Source: an uncultured Lachnospiraceae bacterium
GTDB lineage: Bacteria; Bacillota; Clostridia; Lachnospirales; Lachnospiraceae
Assembly: GCA_900315945.1 (NCBI GenBank)
Contig: ONAZ01000002.1
Span: 124,001-188,000 of the forward strand
DNA: 64,000 nucleotides
Direction: 5' to 3'
Below the pieces are notes generated by a model. The model was given only the letters and a program-made list of their open reading frames with translations. It ran no database searches and was not told where the DNA came from. The translations under genes and the position numbers were made by a program. Positions 16,952 through 26,551 of this stretch are shown here, in pieces; the stretch's first letter is position 1; the number at the start of each line of letters is the position of its first letter.

Positions 16952-18334
16952 TTACCTTTTAATAATGTTATTTATCTTACGAATTGGAGCAGTAAGCTTC
17001 CAAGCTTTTGAATTCACAACTTCTTCAAAACCATTTTTATACTCTAGCATTTTGTTATGCTCATCTGACAATGAACTCTTATACTCTTCTACCTCATCAG
17101 CAAGCTTCGCTATCTCCTTGCTTTGACAGCTCATTATATCCTTACAATCATCAATTTGATTAACCAATTCCTCTCGTTGAAGAACATCCCTCATCAACTT
17201 CCTTGGTTCTTTTGAACTTATAGTATACTCTATATATATACAATCGGTATTAGCTGCAAAATCATCAATAACAATGCAAGGAGGCTGAAAGAAAGCCCAA
17301 GAATCACTCATAATTTCTTGTCCATTACATGTATAAGGAACTAGCTTGTTATTGTTTTCAGATTTAGCTATTATACCTTCTATTTTAATATTACATGATT
17401 CATCATAGGGGTGTATTTCAATTCTATCGATACCCGAGGCGTTCACATCAAACTGATATATACATGTTCCTTCATCATTAATGTCAGGCATATAATCAAA
17501 TCTATCTACTACACTTTCCATACTATATATTATAATGTAGCCACTTTTTTTCGCATCAATAGCACTTCTATTTTCAAGCAATCCGTAAGGATAATATAGC
17601 CTACTCTTCATGGCATCATTTATTTGCCACAGGGCATGATACCCTCTCATTAAAAACTTTTGAAAATTTTCTTCACAAGACAAGAAAAAGATACGCTCAG
17701 TTTCTGATATTCCAGCCATTTCATACATATCTATATTCTTTCCAACAAAATCTTCTCTTCCGAATGACAAATAATAATGAATTGTTCTAAATATAACAAA
17801 TTTAGCAGGAATCAAAAAATCATATGTCCATTCGTAATCAATAATATTCCATTTCTCACCATCGACTAAAATATTAGAAAGAATAATATCTATGTTTGTT
17901 ATTGGCATGCAACTATATTCACCTTTAAGTTTACACTCACCAAAAACCCTTTCAAACTTATCACTATTTTCAAATTTTTTTGTTGATGCAGTTTCTATAC
18001 AATCCAAGAATTCTTGAAACACTATTTTTGCTCTATCAAAATCTTCTGTTCTGATTAAATCATCAAGAATTTCTTCTAAAGTACTTCCACTTATAAACTC
18101 AAACTCTACACCATCTTCACAGTTCTTTACTTTATTAGGAAACATTTTTGTCTTTTCAAAGCACTTATAGAGTTCAAAATAATTTTTTTGTAGTTTATCT
18201 ACATGACCTTTTGCCAGCTCATTAACAGGGCTCTTTCTTACTATTTTCGTCCCATCATCTGATAATAGTATATCTGTACGAATCTGATATTCTGGCGATC
18301 TATCATTTGAATACTTTGTATATATAGTTTTCAT
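16952..18334 (-). CDS. Kinase-fold protein with coiled coil, WbdD-kinase-like
   Basis: 460 residues. Residues about 20-230 fit a small kinase fold: KIVRK (30-34) as the beta-3 lysine region, EFISGSTLEEIL as the hinge, NIDIILSNIL with Asp149 and Asn154 as the catalytic loop, and IDYEW with Asp166 as the metal-binding position. A beta domain (about 270-380) follows, then a charged heptad-rich stretch (about 384-440) and a tail KAWKLTAPIRKI common in glycan-assembly proteins. The neighbours are a methyltransferase (2 bases upstream) and a Wzt with a glycan-binding tail. Together these match the parts of WbdD, the kinase-methyltransferase that caps the E. coli O9a chain. The kinase activity and its role are inference; no family name was recognised with certainty. 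Confidence 0.65.
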   Translation of the reverse strand: MKTIYTKYSNDRSPEYQIRTDILLSDDGTKIVRKSPVNELAKGHVDKLQKNYFELYKCFEKTKMFPNKVKNCEDGVEFEFISGSTLEEILDDLIRTEDFDRAKIVFQEFLDCIETASTKKFENSDKFERVFGECKLKGEYSCMPITNIDIILSNILVDGEKWNIIDYEWTYDFLIPAKFVIFRTIHYYLSFGREDFVGKNIDMYEMAGISETERIFFLSCEENFQKFLMRGYHALWQINDAMKSRLYYPYGLLENRSAIDAKKSGYIIIYSMESVVDRFDYMPDINDEGTCIYQFDVNASGIDRIEIHPYDESCNIKIEGIIAKSENNNKLVPYTCNGQEIMSDSWAFFQPPCIVIDDFAANTDCIYIEYTISSKEPRKLMRDVLQREELVNQIDDCKDIMSCQSKEIAKLADEVEEYKSSLSDEHNKMLEYKNGFEEVVNSKAWKLTAPIRKINNIIKR

Positions 18335-18336
18335 TA

Positions 18337-19161
18337 TTACACCTCAATCAAAAGGATAAAAGAATTCGAAAACTGCTGAAACAATCCATCCCCAATCAAA
18401 TTATCCCACACCTGGCTCTCATCAAAAGAAATAATTTCAGGTTCGCCAAAGCTTCTATAATTATTAACAAGTTCACCCTTCTTCGGCAAATATTCATCAG
18501 AATAAATAATACTCGGAAGTAATCTGTCAGGGTAAGGATAGAACCATCTCACGGAACTTTTTTCAATCTGCGATAAGGTTTTTTCTAATTCTTGTCTCGA
18601 AAAACTCCTTACTCCTGTATAATCTCTATAACCCTCAATTCCTGAAAATCGAATGTTATTATTTGGTTCATTTGCGCCATCAAAATACTTTAATCCATAT
18701 TTATTATCAATAGCCACACATATTATACCGCCATCCTTGAGGTGTAATTTGTACTTATCTATTTCTTTAATCAAATGACCTCTACTTCTATAATACGGAT
18801 TTGCTACTATAACAAAATCATATAAACCATCTTGAATAGAATCATCTAATTCTTGTTTTATTATCGTTGCATTATCATATCTATCAAGTCTCTTGCTAAT
18901 AATATCAAACTCAATGTCATCTTCAACAACAACATCTAATCCAGAAGCCATCTGTACCAGGCACTCAGATACAGCACCGTATCTCCCATTTATCTCTAGT
19001 AACTTCTTATTTCGCACCTGTAGCCACTCAAATATATTGCCTCTAATATGGGATAATTGTTCGACAAGGAACTTGTTTTTTCCTTCAGAAATACATTTAT
19101 TATACTCATCAAAATTATTATTAGAAACTATTTCTAATAATAATTCTTCGTTTTTTGTCAT
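18337..19161 (-). CDS. Class I SAM-dependent methyltransferase, probable chain-capping partner
   Basis: 274 residues. The SAM-binding fold begins near residue 52: KLLEINGRYGAVSECLVQ (motif I, with ExxGxxG changed to EINGRYG), VVEDDIEFDIISKR, and DGLYDFVIVANPY as the motif IV region. LKDGGIICVAIDNKYGLKYFDGA is typical of glycan-associated methyltransferases, and SRQELEKTL follows. There is no membrane segment. RBS AAGGT precedes the ATG. The gene lies between wzt and the kinase gene, almost touching the latter. Methylation of the growing chain end or of its phosphate is likely from context only. Confidence 0.78.
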   Translation of the reverse strand: MTKNEELLLEIVSNNNFDEYNKCISEGKNKFLVEQLSHIRGNIFEWLQVRNKKLLEINGRYGAVSECLVQMASGLDVVVEDDIEFDIISKRLDRYDNATIIKQELDDSIQDGLYDFVIVANPYYRSRGHLIKEIDKYKLHLKDGGIICVAIDNKYGLKYFDGANEPNNNIRFSGIEGYRDYTGVRSFSRQELEKTLSQIEKSSVRWFYPYPDRLLPSIIYSDEYLPKKGELVNNYRSFGEPEIISFDESQVWDNLIGDGLFQQFSNSFILLIEV

Positions 19162-19283
19162 AATTTACCTTCTTTAAAACTGCACAATCCAAATTCAATT
19201 ATACAACATATAGGGATTTTTATCAACATATGCCTATATATTCCGTTTTTGTTTCAAATTATAGTTTCAATTTATTTATTAAA

Positions 19284-20609
19284 CTATGAACCTATCTCTT
19301 TCTCTATCTCCACCGTAGAATTCATATCATAGAAGCCAACAGTATCTTTATCTGACACCACCGTCACATTAATCAAATCATAAAGTCTGTGGTAAGCGAC
19401 AAGTTCACCACTATCATCAAATCCCGTACAACTAATTGAAAGCAAATAATCTCCTCCTTGAAGATTCATTTCCTGTGTAAAATTAGCAACATACTCTTCA
19501 CCAGCTTTTGCAGTTCCAATATCCACCTTTTCAAACATAGTATTGGTCCCTGTAACATCCACTCCCTTTACAGTTTTAAAGGTATATGTAAAAATAGGGC
19601 TTTCAATTTCTTCGTTAAAATGCACTTTAGACTTAATTGTAAATCTTTCACCTTTCACTATAGAACTCGTTAGTAATCCATCCTTATCCATAATAGCAAA
19701 ATCAACAATCTCAGCTTTCTTAGAGCCATACTCATTAAGATTTGGATTAATAGTAAAATGTGTTCTCCAAAGGCCCTCACCCTCAATACTGTTAGCAAAT
19801 CCACGATTTGCTCCGCTACCAATAACTTCGGAAATATCATTAGCTTCGCTTGCAGCTAACGCGTCTTCAACAGCAGTTCCAGTCATTAACTTCTTATAAA
19901 TGTTAATCATATCCTTCGGTGTTCCCTCAGATAACTTCTCGCCATGATTAAGAAGAACCACTCTATCACAATACTTAGATATGCTTCCCAAATCATGACT
20001 TACAAAAAGAATAGTCTTTCCCATCTTTTTAAAATCATCAAATTTCTTATAACATTTATTCTGAAAAAATACATCACCCACAGATAATGCTTCGTCTACA
20101 ATTAAGATTTCAGGATCAATATTAATAGCAACAGCAAAAGCAAGACGAACAAACATACCGGATGAATATGTTTTTACAGGTTGATACACAAAATCACCTA
20201 TATCTGCAAACTCTAGTATATCATCCATTTTTGCATCCACTTCTTCTTTGGAATATCCCATCATTGTTCCATTAAGATACACATTCTCAATACCAGTATA
20301 TTCCTGATTAAAACCTGCTCCAAGTTCAAGAAGCGCTGATATTCTACCTTCAATATCTACATCGCCACTTGTTGGATTAAGAACCCCTGTAATTATCTTA
20401 AGTATTGTAGATTTTCCTGCGCCATTAGTTCCTATTATTCCGACAGTCTCGCCTTTCTTTACATCAAAAGAAAGACTATTAAGCGCATAGTGTTCTCTGT
20501 AACGAGGTTGCTTGGACAAACCAAAAGCGTCTATTACCCTATCACGATTGCGATTATATAATTTATACATCTTACTTACGTCTTTTACACGTATTGCATA
20601 ATCTGACAT
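19284..20609 (-). CDS. wzt: Polysaccharide ABC transporter ATPase with carbohydrate-binding tail
   Basis: 441 residues from the ATG at 20609 (RBS GGAGATAC). The ATPase part has Walker A GTNGAGKS (about 60-67), signature YSSGMFVRLAF near 147, Walker B EILIVDEAL and the switch histidine in VSHDLGS. A linker leads to a beta-sandwich tail (about 255-441, YGSKKAEIVDFAIMDKDG, GEEYVANFTQEMNLQGGDYLLSIS) of the Wzt C-terminal type (PF14524). In O8/O9a systems this tail binds the modified chain end so that only finished chains are exported. It pairs with the permease upstream, from which it is separated by 42 bases. Confidence 0.93.
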   Translation of the reverse strand: MSDYAIRVKDVSKMYKLYNRNRDRVIDAFGLSKQPRYREHYALNSLSFDVKKGETVGIIGTNGAGKSTILKIITGVLNPTSGDVDIEGRISALLELGAGFNQEYTGIENVYLNGTMMGYSKEEVDAKMDDILEFADIGDFVYQPVKTYSSGMFVRLAFAVAINIDPEILIVDEALSVGDVFFQNKCYKKFDDFKKMGKTILFVSHDLGSISKYCDRVVLLNHGEKLSEGTPKDMINIYKKLMTGTAVEDALAASEANDISEVIGSGANRGFANSIEGEGLWRTHFTINPNLNEYGSKKAEIVDFAIMDKDGLLTSSIVKGERFTIKSKVHFNEEIESPIFTYTFKTVKGVDVTGTNTMFEKVDIGTAKAGEEYVANFTQEMNLQGGDYLLSISCTGFDDSGELVAYHRLYDLINVTVVSDKDTVGFYDMNSTVEIEKEIGS

Positions 20610-20651
20610 TTGTATCTCCTCAAACAACAAACAAAGCAGCAGAATATTTTA

Positions 20652-22013
20652 CTACAGAACATCCGCAAAATGTTGTTGTAATTTTCTAAATATAGCCATT
20701 CCTCCAACAAGAACAATAACTGTCAATATCCAAAAATACGCCGTCATCCCCGGTCTTTCCCAGAACCACACATTATTATATAGTGCATCTCTATAGCCAT
20801 TAACAATATAGTACATAGGATTAAGCTTCAAAATTGTAACAGCCCATCCAGGAATTCTATTAGCCATTGCATCCATATTCCACATAATAGGCGTCATCCA
20901 CATTCCAATTTGGAGTATTACATTTACAATCTGAGCTAAATCTCTGAAGAATACCATAATAGCGGAAAAAGCATAAATCAGCCCCAAGCTCAATATAAAC
21001 ATGCAAAACGAATAATAGATTAATTGCAAAGTATAAAAGCTCGGGAAATAACTGTAACAACTATATAGAATAATGGTAAACACAACAAAAAAGAAGTGAA
21101 CAAACAAACTTGAAATTGCTTTAACAACAGGCAAAGTACTTATCTTAAAAACGACTTTTTTTACCAAATAATTATATTCAATAAGCGCATTTGTACCGCT
21201 GGCAATTACTTCAGAGAAGAAAAACCAAGGAACAAGACCCGCTATAAGCCAAAGAACAAAAGGAATTCCTATTCCAGCTTTAGTTGATTGTGTTCCTACA
21301 TTCAAAGCCTTTTCAAATACAAACCAATACACTAGCACTGTAATAATCGGTTGAACAAAAGCCCAAACCGTTCCGAGATATGAACCTGCAAACTTCTGCT
21401 TAAAATCGTTTTTAGCAAGACTGCCAATTAGTTTTCTATTAGAGAAAACATCCTTTGGTATAGCAAGTATAGAATCTAATTTGACCCAAATCACAATAAG
21501 AAGTACATCAATTATCAAGCACACAAGGATCTTAAGAACAATGTTACGAATACTTCTAGCACTTGTAACAACTTCTTTTGTCCTCACATTATCTACATTC
21601 CATGTATAGCTCTTCTCTTCAGGATTGTAGTATTCTTGCGATATATTATACTCCTCAATCACCTCGTCCTTATACGATAGATAAACCTTACTATATTCTA
21701 TATTATCCATCATATAATTAGACGTATTAATCCTTACAGCTGTCACATCTCCTGGCAAAGCCACGTCATAATCATTCATCCCAGCATCTTTTGTTGCATT
21801 TGTATTTATCATATGATTAGAAGAGAATTTTTCATCCGAATAGTCCTCTTGCTTATAATATGTCTGTATACCAAGATCATTCTTAGCTTCACAGATTATA
21901 TGCAAATCAACACTTATATCTTGTACCTTTTCCTCGTGAAATATAGCGAGCAAATTCGTACCAATCATTATTATAAGAAATAGTATTCCTACTAATATCT
22001 TTTTCTTATTCAC
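20652..22013 (-). CDS. wzm: Polysaccharide ABC transporter permease with extra N-terminal extracellular domain
   Basis: About 453 residues. The ABC2-type export permease core occupies about 195-453 (LIGSLAKNDFKQKFAGSYLGTVWAFV, then six hydrophobic segments). Usual Wzm proteins are about 260-270 residues. Here an extra N-terminal part holds one membrane segment (about 5-25), a polar beta-rich stretch of about 130 residues (DISVDLHI, DVALPGDVTAVRIN, YSKVYLSY) and a second segment (about 160-185). TTG at 22022 lies too close to the AGGAG site, so I prefer GTG at 22013. The transporter probably exports the lipid-linked glycan made by the surrounding enzymes. Confidence 0.88.
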   Translation of the reverse strand: MNKKKILVGILFLIIMIGTNLLAIFHEEKVQDISVDLHIICEAKNDLGIQTYYKQEDYSDEKFSSNHMINTNATKDAGMNDYDVALPGDVTAVRINTSNYMMDNIEYSKVYLSYKDEVIEEYNISQEYYNPEEKSYTWNVDNVRTKEVVTSARSIRNIVLKILVCLIIDVLLIVIWVKLDSILAIPKDVFSNRKLIGSLAKNDFKQKFAGSYLGTVWAFVQPIITVLVYWFVFEKALNVGTQSTKAGIGIPFVLWLIAGLVPWFFFSEVIASGTNALIEYNYLVKKVVFKISTLPVVKAISSLFVHFFFVVFTIILYSCYSYFPSFYTLQLIYYSFCMFILSLGLIYAFSAIMVFFRDLAQIVNVILQIGMWMTPIMWNMDAMANRIPGWAVTILKLNPMYYIVNGYRDALYNNVWFWERPGMTAYFWILTVIVLVGGMAIFRKLQQHFADVL

Positions 22014-22135
22014 TCGTAACAATCTCCTATCTTACAATACCTTTACAAAGCCTACTAATTATACAACGAAGTATGTCTGTAATATATATTATAATTAATC
22101 AAAAAGAAACATCTCTTCTAGTCATATAGCACAAT

Positions 22136-24619
22136 CTAACTCTGCCTTATGGCAAAATCTGCCCTATCTAAGGCCAAATTGACATTATAATATGGATCCC
22201 CATCGCGAAGAATATCTGCCCAACGTTCCTGGAACATCCTTATCTCATCTGCAAAACGCTGTTTTTTCTCTGGGGTATCTTCTGCGCCTCTACTCTTAGA
22301 CTCATAATGTGTAAGTGCCGCAAAAGAATTATATACAACCTTCTTATCAAGCTCGCGAATACGAAGACAATAATCAATATCGTTAAATGCAACCTTGAAC
22401 GCCTCGTCAAAGCCTCCAACCTTATCGAATAATTCCTTCTTAGTAAGCAGACAAGCTGCCGTAACAGCACTATAATCCTGTGTAAGCATGGCCCTTCCAA
22501 ATGCTTTACACTCATCTGGATGAAGTCCTACAAAAGCGTGGCCTGCAATTTCTCCAAATCCAATCACAACACCAGCGTGCTGTATTATTCCGTCAGGGTA
22601 AAGAAGCTGAGCACCAACAATTCCCACATCATCTCGTTGACAGAACCCTAACATTCTATCAAGCCAATCATTATTAATAGCTTCGATATCGTTATTAAGG
22701 AATAATAGATACTCACCTTTAGCTTCTTTAACGCCAAAATTATTGATGCTAGAGAAATTGAACTCTCCTGGCCATCTTAGCACTTTAGCTTTAGGACATA
22801 CATTTGTAATATTCTTATAATATTCTTCAGTCTCTGGTTCAGTACTATTATTCTCTACCACAATAACTTCGTAGTTATCATAAGTATTCTTCATAATTGA
22901 TTTAAGACACATATCAAGGTCTCTCGTATGGTCTTTGTTAGGAATTATAATTGATACAAGAGGACTGCCTTTAACAATATGTCTCGCATGATACTGACCA
23001 TATTGAAGCCCGTCTTCCATCTCTACTTCAATTCCTTTAGTATCAAAATACTTCTTAACTGCTTTCTTACCGTTCTTAAAGGCATACAATTTACTTTCTG
23101 GATTTTCTGCAGTAGAATTCTTATGACTTCTCCAATGATATAAAATCTTAGGAATATGATATACATCATCAACTTCACTTACACATTTAAGTATAAAGTC
23201 ATGATCTTGCGCTCCATCATATTCAGAGTCAAATCCACCTACTTTTTCTGCAATTTCTTTCTTGACGCAGAAAAGGTGACATACATAATTATTAGAGCAA
23301 AGCAAATCAATATTAAATCCCGACTTAAAGTATGGTTCAAATCTGTCCTTACCGTTAATGTCAATCTTATCTTCATCTGAATAAATAACTTCTGCACCAT
23401 ATTTATCAATCTGTACCATAAGTTCATACAAAGCATTAGGTGCCAAGACATCATCATGATCTGCTAGCACTATGTATTCTCCAACTGCGAGTTTGAGTGC
23501 TTCATTGGTGTTTTCAGAAATGCCTTTATTCTCTTCAAGATGTCTATAAGTAATTCTACCTTGATAACTTCCGTCATCAATATGCCTCTTAATATGTTCA
23601 GCCACTTTATTATTGCTGCTTCCATCAGCAAAGCAAAGCTGCCAATTAGAATAAGTTTGTGCTTCTACCGACTTAACAAGTTGGTCTAAGAAATTAAGAG
23701 GAGTATTATATAGTGGCACAATAATACTGAATTTAACACCATTCTCAAACATTTGATTTCTCTGGAATTCTAATTCATCTTCCTTAACATCGTAAAGTTC
23801 CATCCACTTCTCATAACGATTATCATTACCCCCCATAGTCATTTCAAACAATTTCTTAAGACCATGATTAATAAATGACTTAAGGCCATTATTATTGTAA
23901 TATCTCATAGCTCTATGCCATCTGTTAGTTGGATCAAACGCTAGTGCTTTATCGAGATCAACAACTTCTATACTTTCCTTACCATCTCGTATGATATGAA
24001 CTTTAACCTTCTTACTATTTCTGTTAAATGTTGATAAAAATCCTTGCATTTTGCTACGTTCATCATCAGGAATATTTCTAAGTTCTGGAAATTGAGTCTC
24101 AATATCCTTTCTTACTACATATTCAGTCTTTGCTTCTATTCTATTTCCTGCCTCATCAACAATAAACACTTCTAAAGACTTTGTATTAACTCCCCATCCT
24201 CGTATTGAAACATCGCTTGAGTCTTTAGAAACATCAACAGAATCCACCTTAACCATTCCTTGGTTAAGTGAATTCTTAATCTTAGTCACGCTAATATCAA
24301 AGCATTTATTAATTACATTCCCTTCTTCATCACAAATAGCCACGGATACTTTTCCTCTACCATCTATTAGCATCTTAGGAATATTAATAAACACTTCAGC
24401 TACAGGATTATGCCCTGGCACATCGTACTTATCCCATATAAAGCGATCATCTCTAACAAGAATATCAACACCCTCGTGTGTAAACTTCTCGTTGTCAATA
24501 AACACGACAACGCACTCCATTGGAGTGCGTACATCTACCTCTATAGCTTCAATAGTAATAAACTTATCACTACAAGCATTTTCTCTTACTTTGTAAAAAA
24601 CAATGTTACCCTTAGCCAA
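22136..24619 (-). CDS. Double-domain GT2 glycosyltransferase
   Basis: 827 residues starting at a TTG codon, supported by AAGGAG eight bases upstream. A beta-rich N-terminal part (about 1-230, with GWGVNTKSLEVFIVDEAG) is followed by two GT-A domains. The first (about 298-540) has FSIIVPLYNTP, LADHDDVLAP as the metal site, and GAQDHDFILKC. The second (about 556-800) has VSIIIPNKDHTRDLD, LFLNNDIEA and VAFNDIDYCLRI. Each could add a different sugar, as in bifunctional chain-building enzymes of O-antigen and rhamnan clusters. There is no membrane segment. A promoter lies at 24653-24681, so this gene likely heads the unit that includes the ABC transporter. Confidence 0.9.
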   Translation of the reverse strand: MAKGNIVFYKVRENACSDKFITIEAIEVDVRTPMECVVVFIDNEKFTHEGVDILVRDDRFIWDKYDVPGHNPVAEVFINIPKMLIDGRGKVSVAICDEEGNVINKCFDISVTKIKNSLNQGMVKVDSVDVSKDSSDVSIRGWGVNTKSLEVFIVDEAGNRIEAKTEYVVRKDIETQFPELRNIPDDERSKMQGFLSTFNRNSKKVKVHIIRDGKESIEVVDLDKALAFDPTNRWHRAMRYYNNNGLKSFINHGLKKLFEMTMGGNDNRYEKWMELYDVKEDELEFQRNQMFENGVKFSIIVPLYNTPLNFLDQLVKSVEAQTYSNWQLCFADGSSNNKVAEHIKRHIDDGSYQGRITYRHLEENKGISENTNEALKLAVGEYIVLADHDDVLAPNALYELMVQIDKYGAEVIYSDEDKIDINGKDRFEPYFKSGFNIDLLCSNNYVCHLFCVKKEIAEKVGGFDSEYDGAQDHDFILKCVSEVDDVYHIPKILYHWRSHKNSTAENPESKLYAFKNGKKAVKKYFDTKGIEVEMEDGLQYGQYHARHIVKGSPLVSIIIPNKDHTRDLDMCLKSIMKNTYDNYEVIVVENNSTEPETEEYYKNITNVCPKAKVLRWPGEFNFSSINNFGVKEAKGEYLLFLNNDIEAINNDWLDRMLGFCQRDDVGIVGAQLLYPDGIIQHAGVVIGFGEIAGHAFVGLHPDECKAFGRAMLTQDYSAVTAACLLTKKELFDKVGGFDEAFKVAFNDIDYCLRIRELDKKVVYNSFAALTHYESKSRGAEDTPEKKQRFADEIRMFQERWADILRDGDPYYNVNLALDRADFAIRQS

Positions 24620-24652
24620 CTATGTATCTCCTTAATGAACTATCGTCATACT

Positions 24653-24681
24653 ATTATAATATAAAAAAACTATTATACCAA
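24653..24681 (-). promoter_or_regulatory. Putative promoter of the GT2-wzm-wzt unit
   Basis: On the minus strand TTGGTA and TATAAT are 17 bases apart, about 34 bases before the TTG start of the double GT2 gene. The rest of the gap to 24748 holds nothing recognisable. Confidence 0.5.
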
Positions 24682-24748
24682 AAGGCAGCATGCTTTTTCA
24701 TTTTATGACGTGATTCTTTTTGACTTATATACTAATGTTTTTTGCCTT

Positions 24749-26506
24749 CTATACCAAATCTTTGCTGTCTTCTCCCACAAGCATTGCAATAAAAACAAAG
24801 CTTGTCACAACAAAAGGATACACATACCTTATAACAATGCAAGGACCTGCAAGTATAGTCAATAACAAAAAAAGCATAAACGATACTGGAAGAGTATATT
24901 TTACAGATTTCTTCTTGATTAATCCGAATACAACAAATAAAAATATCCAGACATATAATGCCGGTGCAAATAACACAGAAATCAACGGCCAATTCTGATA
25001 TTCATTATCTGAAAAAGCTCTTTCCAAAATATTTTCTAACCATGGCATTTTTGATGAGTGTGTAATACCATATCCTTCTTTGACATCTGTAAGCAAGTAC
25101 CCCTGCCTATTATCTAACCCCTTACCATACACAATCGCATTAGAGACATCCCCTATATTCCACGCTCCTTGTGTAAGATATAGGTACGAATCCAAAGAAA
25201 TAATAGGATACTTAAAAAACAACTTTGCTGACAATTTAAGAAAACCAATAACATCTTCTTTACCATTAAGCACCAAATAATCCTTCATCCCATCAGATAT
25301 TTTTTCATTATAAGATGCATAAGGTGCATAATAATATTCTATTTCTTTACGGGATTCCTCATCTTGAGCCGCAACAAGAGGTTTAGAATGTATTCTCCCC
25401 ATTTGTTGAGACGGAATAGACATAGTCTCTTGTATTCTTCCACTATCAGCATCTAGAGCAAATGCAAGCGTTTTATCACCAATAACAAACATTAACATAC
25501 ATATGGCTAAGTATATTACTACACGCGCCTTTATTCTTTTTATTATTACTAGAATTATAGCTACTAATAAAACCAAAAGAAATGCATATTTTGCGTTATT
25601 CCTAAATAACATCATTAGAGTCATCGTAAAAGGGAAAATTATAATTAGTAATATCTTGCGTTTTTTTTCTTTTTCTTCTAGTAATCTAAGTGATAAAATC
25701 AAGTTCAATAAAACTAAACCAGAAAAAATCACATCTTTCGTTGAGCTAATAGCCAAAATACTGTTTACTGGAAAGAAAGCGAAAAACAAAAGCATTATCA
25801 CCAAAAACACCTTGTTTTTTATATGATTTTTTACATATACAAATGCATAAGAAAAAATAGATGACATAACCAGCATTTGTATAACATCGTAAATTATAAC
25901 GCCTTTATTACTACCAATTTCATCCGTTCCAATAACATAACAAGCACTCAAAAACAATGTATGTATCAATGGATGAAATTGTGAGAAATGATTATATAGC
26001 CATTCTTTGACTTGATTAGGATCGTAATTCCAAAGCCCTGGATAATATGCTAACCATACCGGTATCCAGGCTGCAAAAATAATCAACATTACTACAAGCC
26101 ATACCAAAACATCTCGACTACTTCTATTACACATTGTAGGATATGATTTGCTATCAACAAAAGCATACAGTTTGAATACCAAAACATATACTAAAGGAAA
26201 TATGAAAATAATCAAAAACAAATATACAAAGACAGTTCCCAATGTAAAGTCTTCAAAAGGCTCCCCACATCCAAAATATAATCCAGTTATTGTTGCAACA
26301 GAAAATAATGCTGCTAGCAATATAGTTGGAATGTTAATATTTTCAAGCTTCAGTTCTTCCTTACTCTGATTATATATTGCCACAATTCCAGCACAAGTGA
26401 CAACATATACAAAGAATAATAACGCAGAATTAAGATTGCAAAAATGATAAAGTATATACGCTATAGCAGCAAATGAACATAAACTCAAACTAATTCTTTT
26501 TATCAT
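24749..26506 (-). CDS. DUF6020-type polytopic membrane protein
   Basis: 585 residues from the ATG at 26506 (GGAG six bases upstream). About fourteen hydrophobic segments are visible. YYPGLWNYDPNQVKEW and FHPLIHTLFL after the third or fourth segment match DUF6020, a GT-C-like family of Firmicutes surface-glycan clusters with no assigned reaction. The acidic and histidine residues in that first large loop are where GT-C enzymes keep their catalytic site. It could be a transferase using lipid-phosphate sugars made by the GT2/DPM1-like genes of this island. It begins 45 bases after the gene at 26552-28630. Confidence 0.72.
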   Translation of the reverse strand: MIKRISLSLCSFAAIAYILYHFCNLNSALLFFVYVVTCAGIVAIYNQSKEELKLENINIPTILLAALFSVATITGLYFGCGEPFEDFTLGTVFVYLFLIIFIFPLVYVLVFKLYAFVDSKSYPTMCNRSSRDVLVWLVVMLIIFAAWIPVWLAYYPGLWNYDPNQVKEWLYNHFSQFHPLIHTLFLSACYVIGTDEIGSNKGVIIYDVIQMLVMSSIFSYAFVYVKNHIKNKVFLVIMLLFFAFFPVNSILAISSTKDVIFSGLVLLNLILSLRLLEEKEKKRKILLIIIFPFTMTLMMLFRNNAKYAFLLVLLVAIILVIIKRIKARVVIYLAICMLMFVIGDKTLAFALDADSGRIQETMSIPSQQMGRIHSKPLVAAQDEESRKEIEYYYAPYASYNEKISDGMKDYLVLNGKEDVIGFLKLSAKLFFKYPIISLDSYLYLTQGAWNIGDVSNAIVYGKGLDNRQGYLLTDVKEGYGITHSSKMPWLENILERAFSDNEYQNWPLISVLFAPALYVWIFLFVVFGLIKKKSVKYTLPVSFMLFLLLTILAGPCIVIRYVYPFVVTSFVFIAMLVGEDSKDLV

Positions 26507-26551
26507 TATATTCTCCAATTAATCATAATTGTACACAAGCTTATTATCCCG

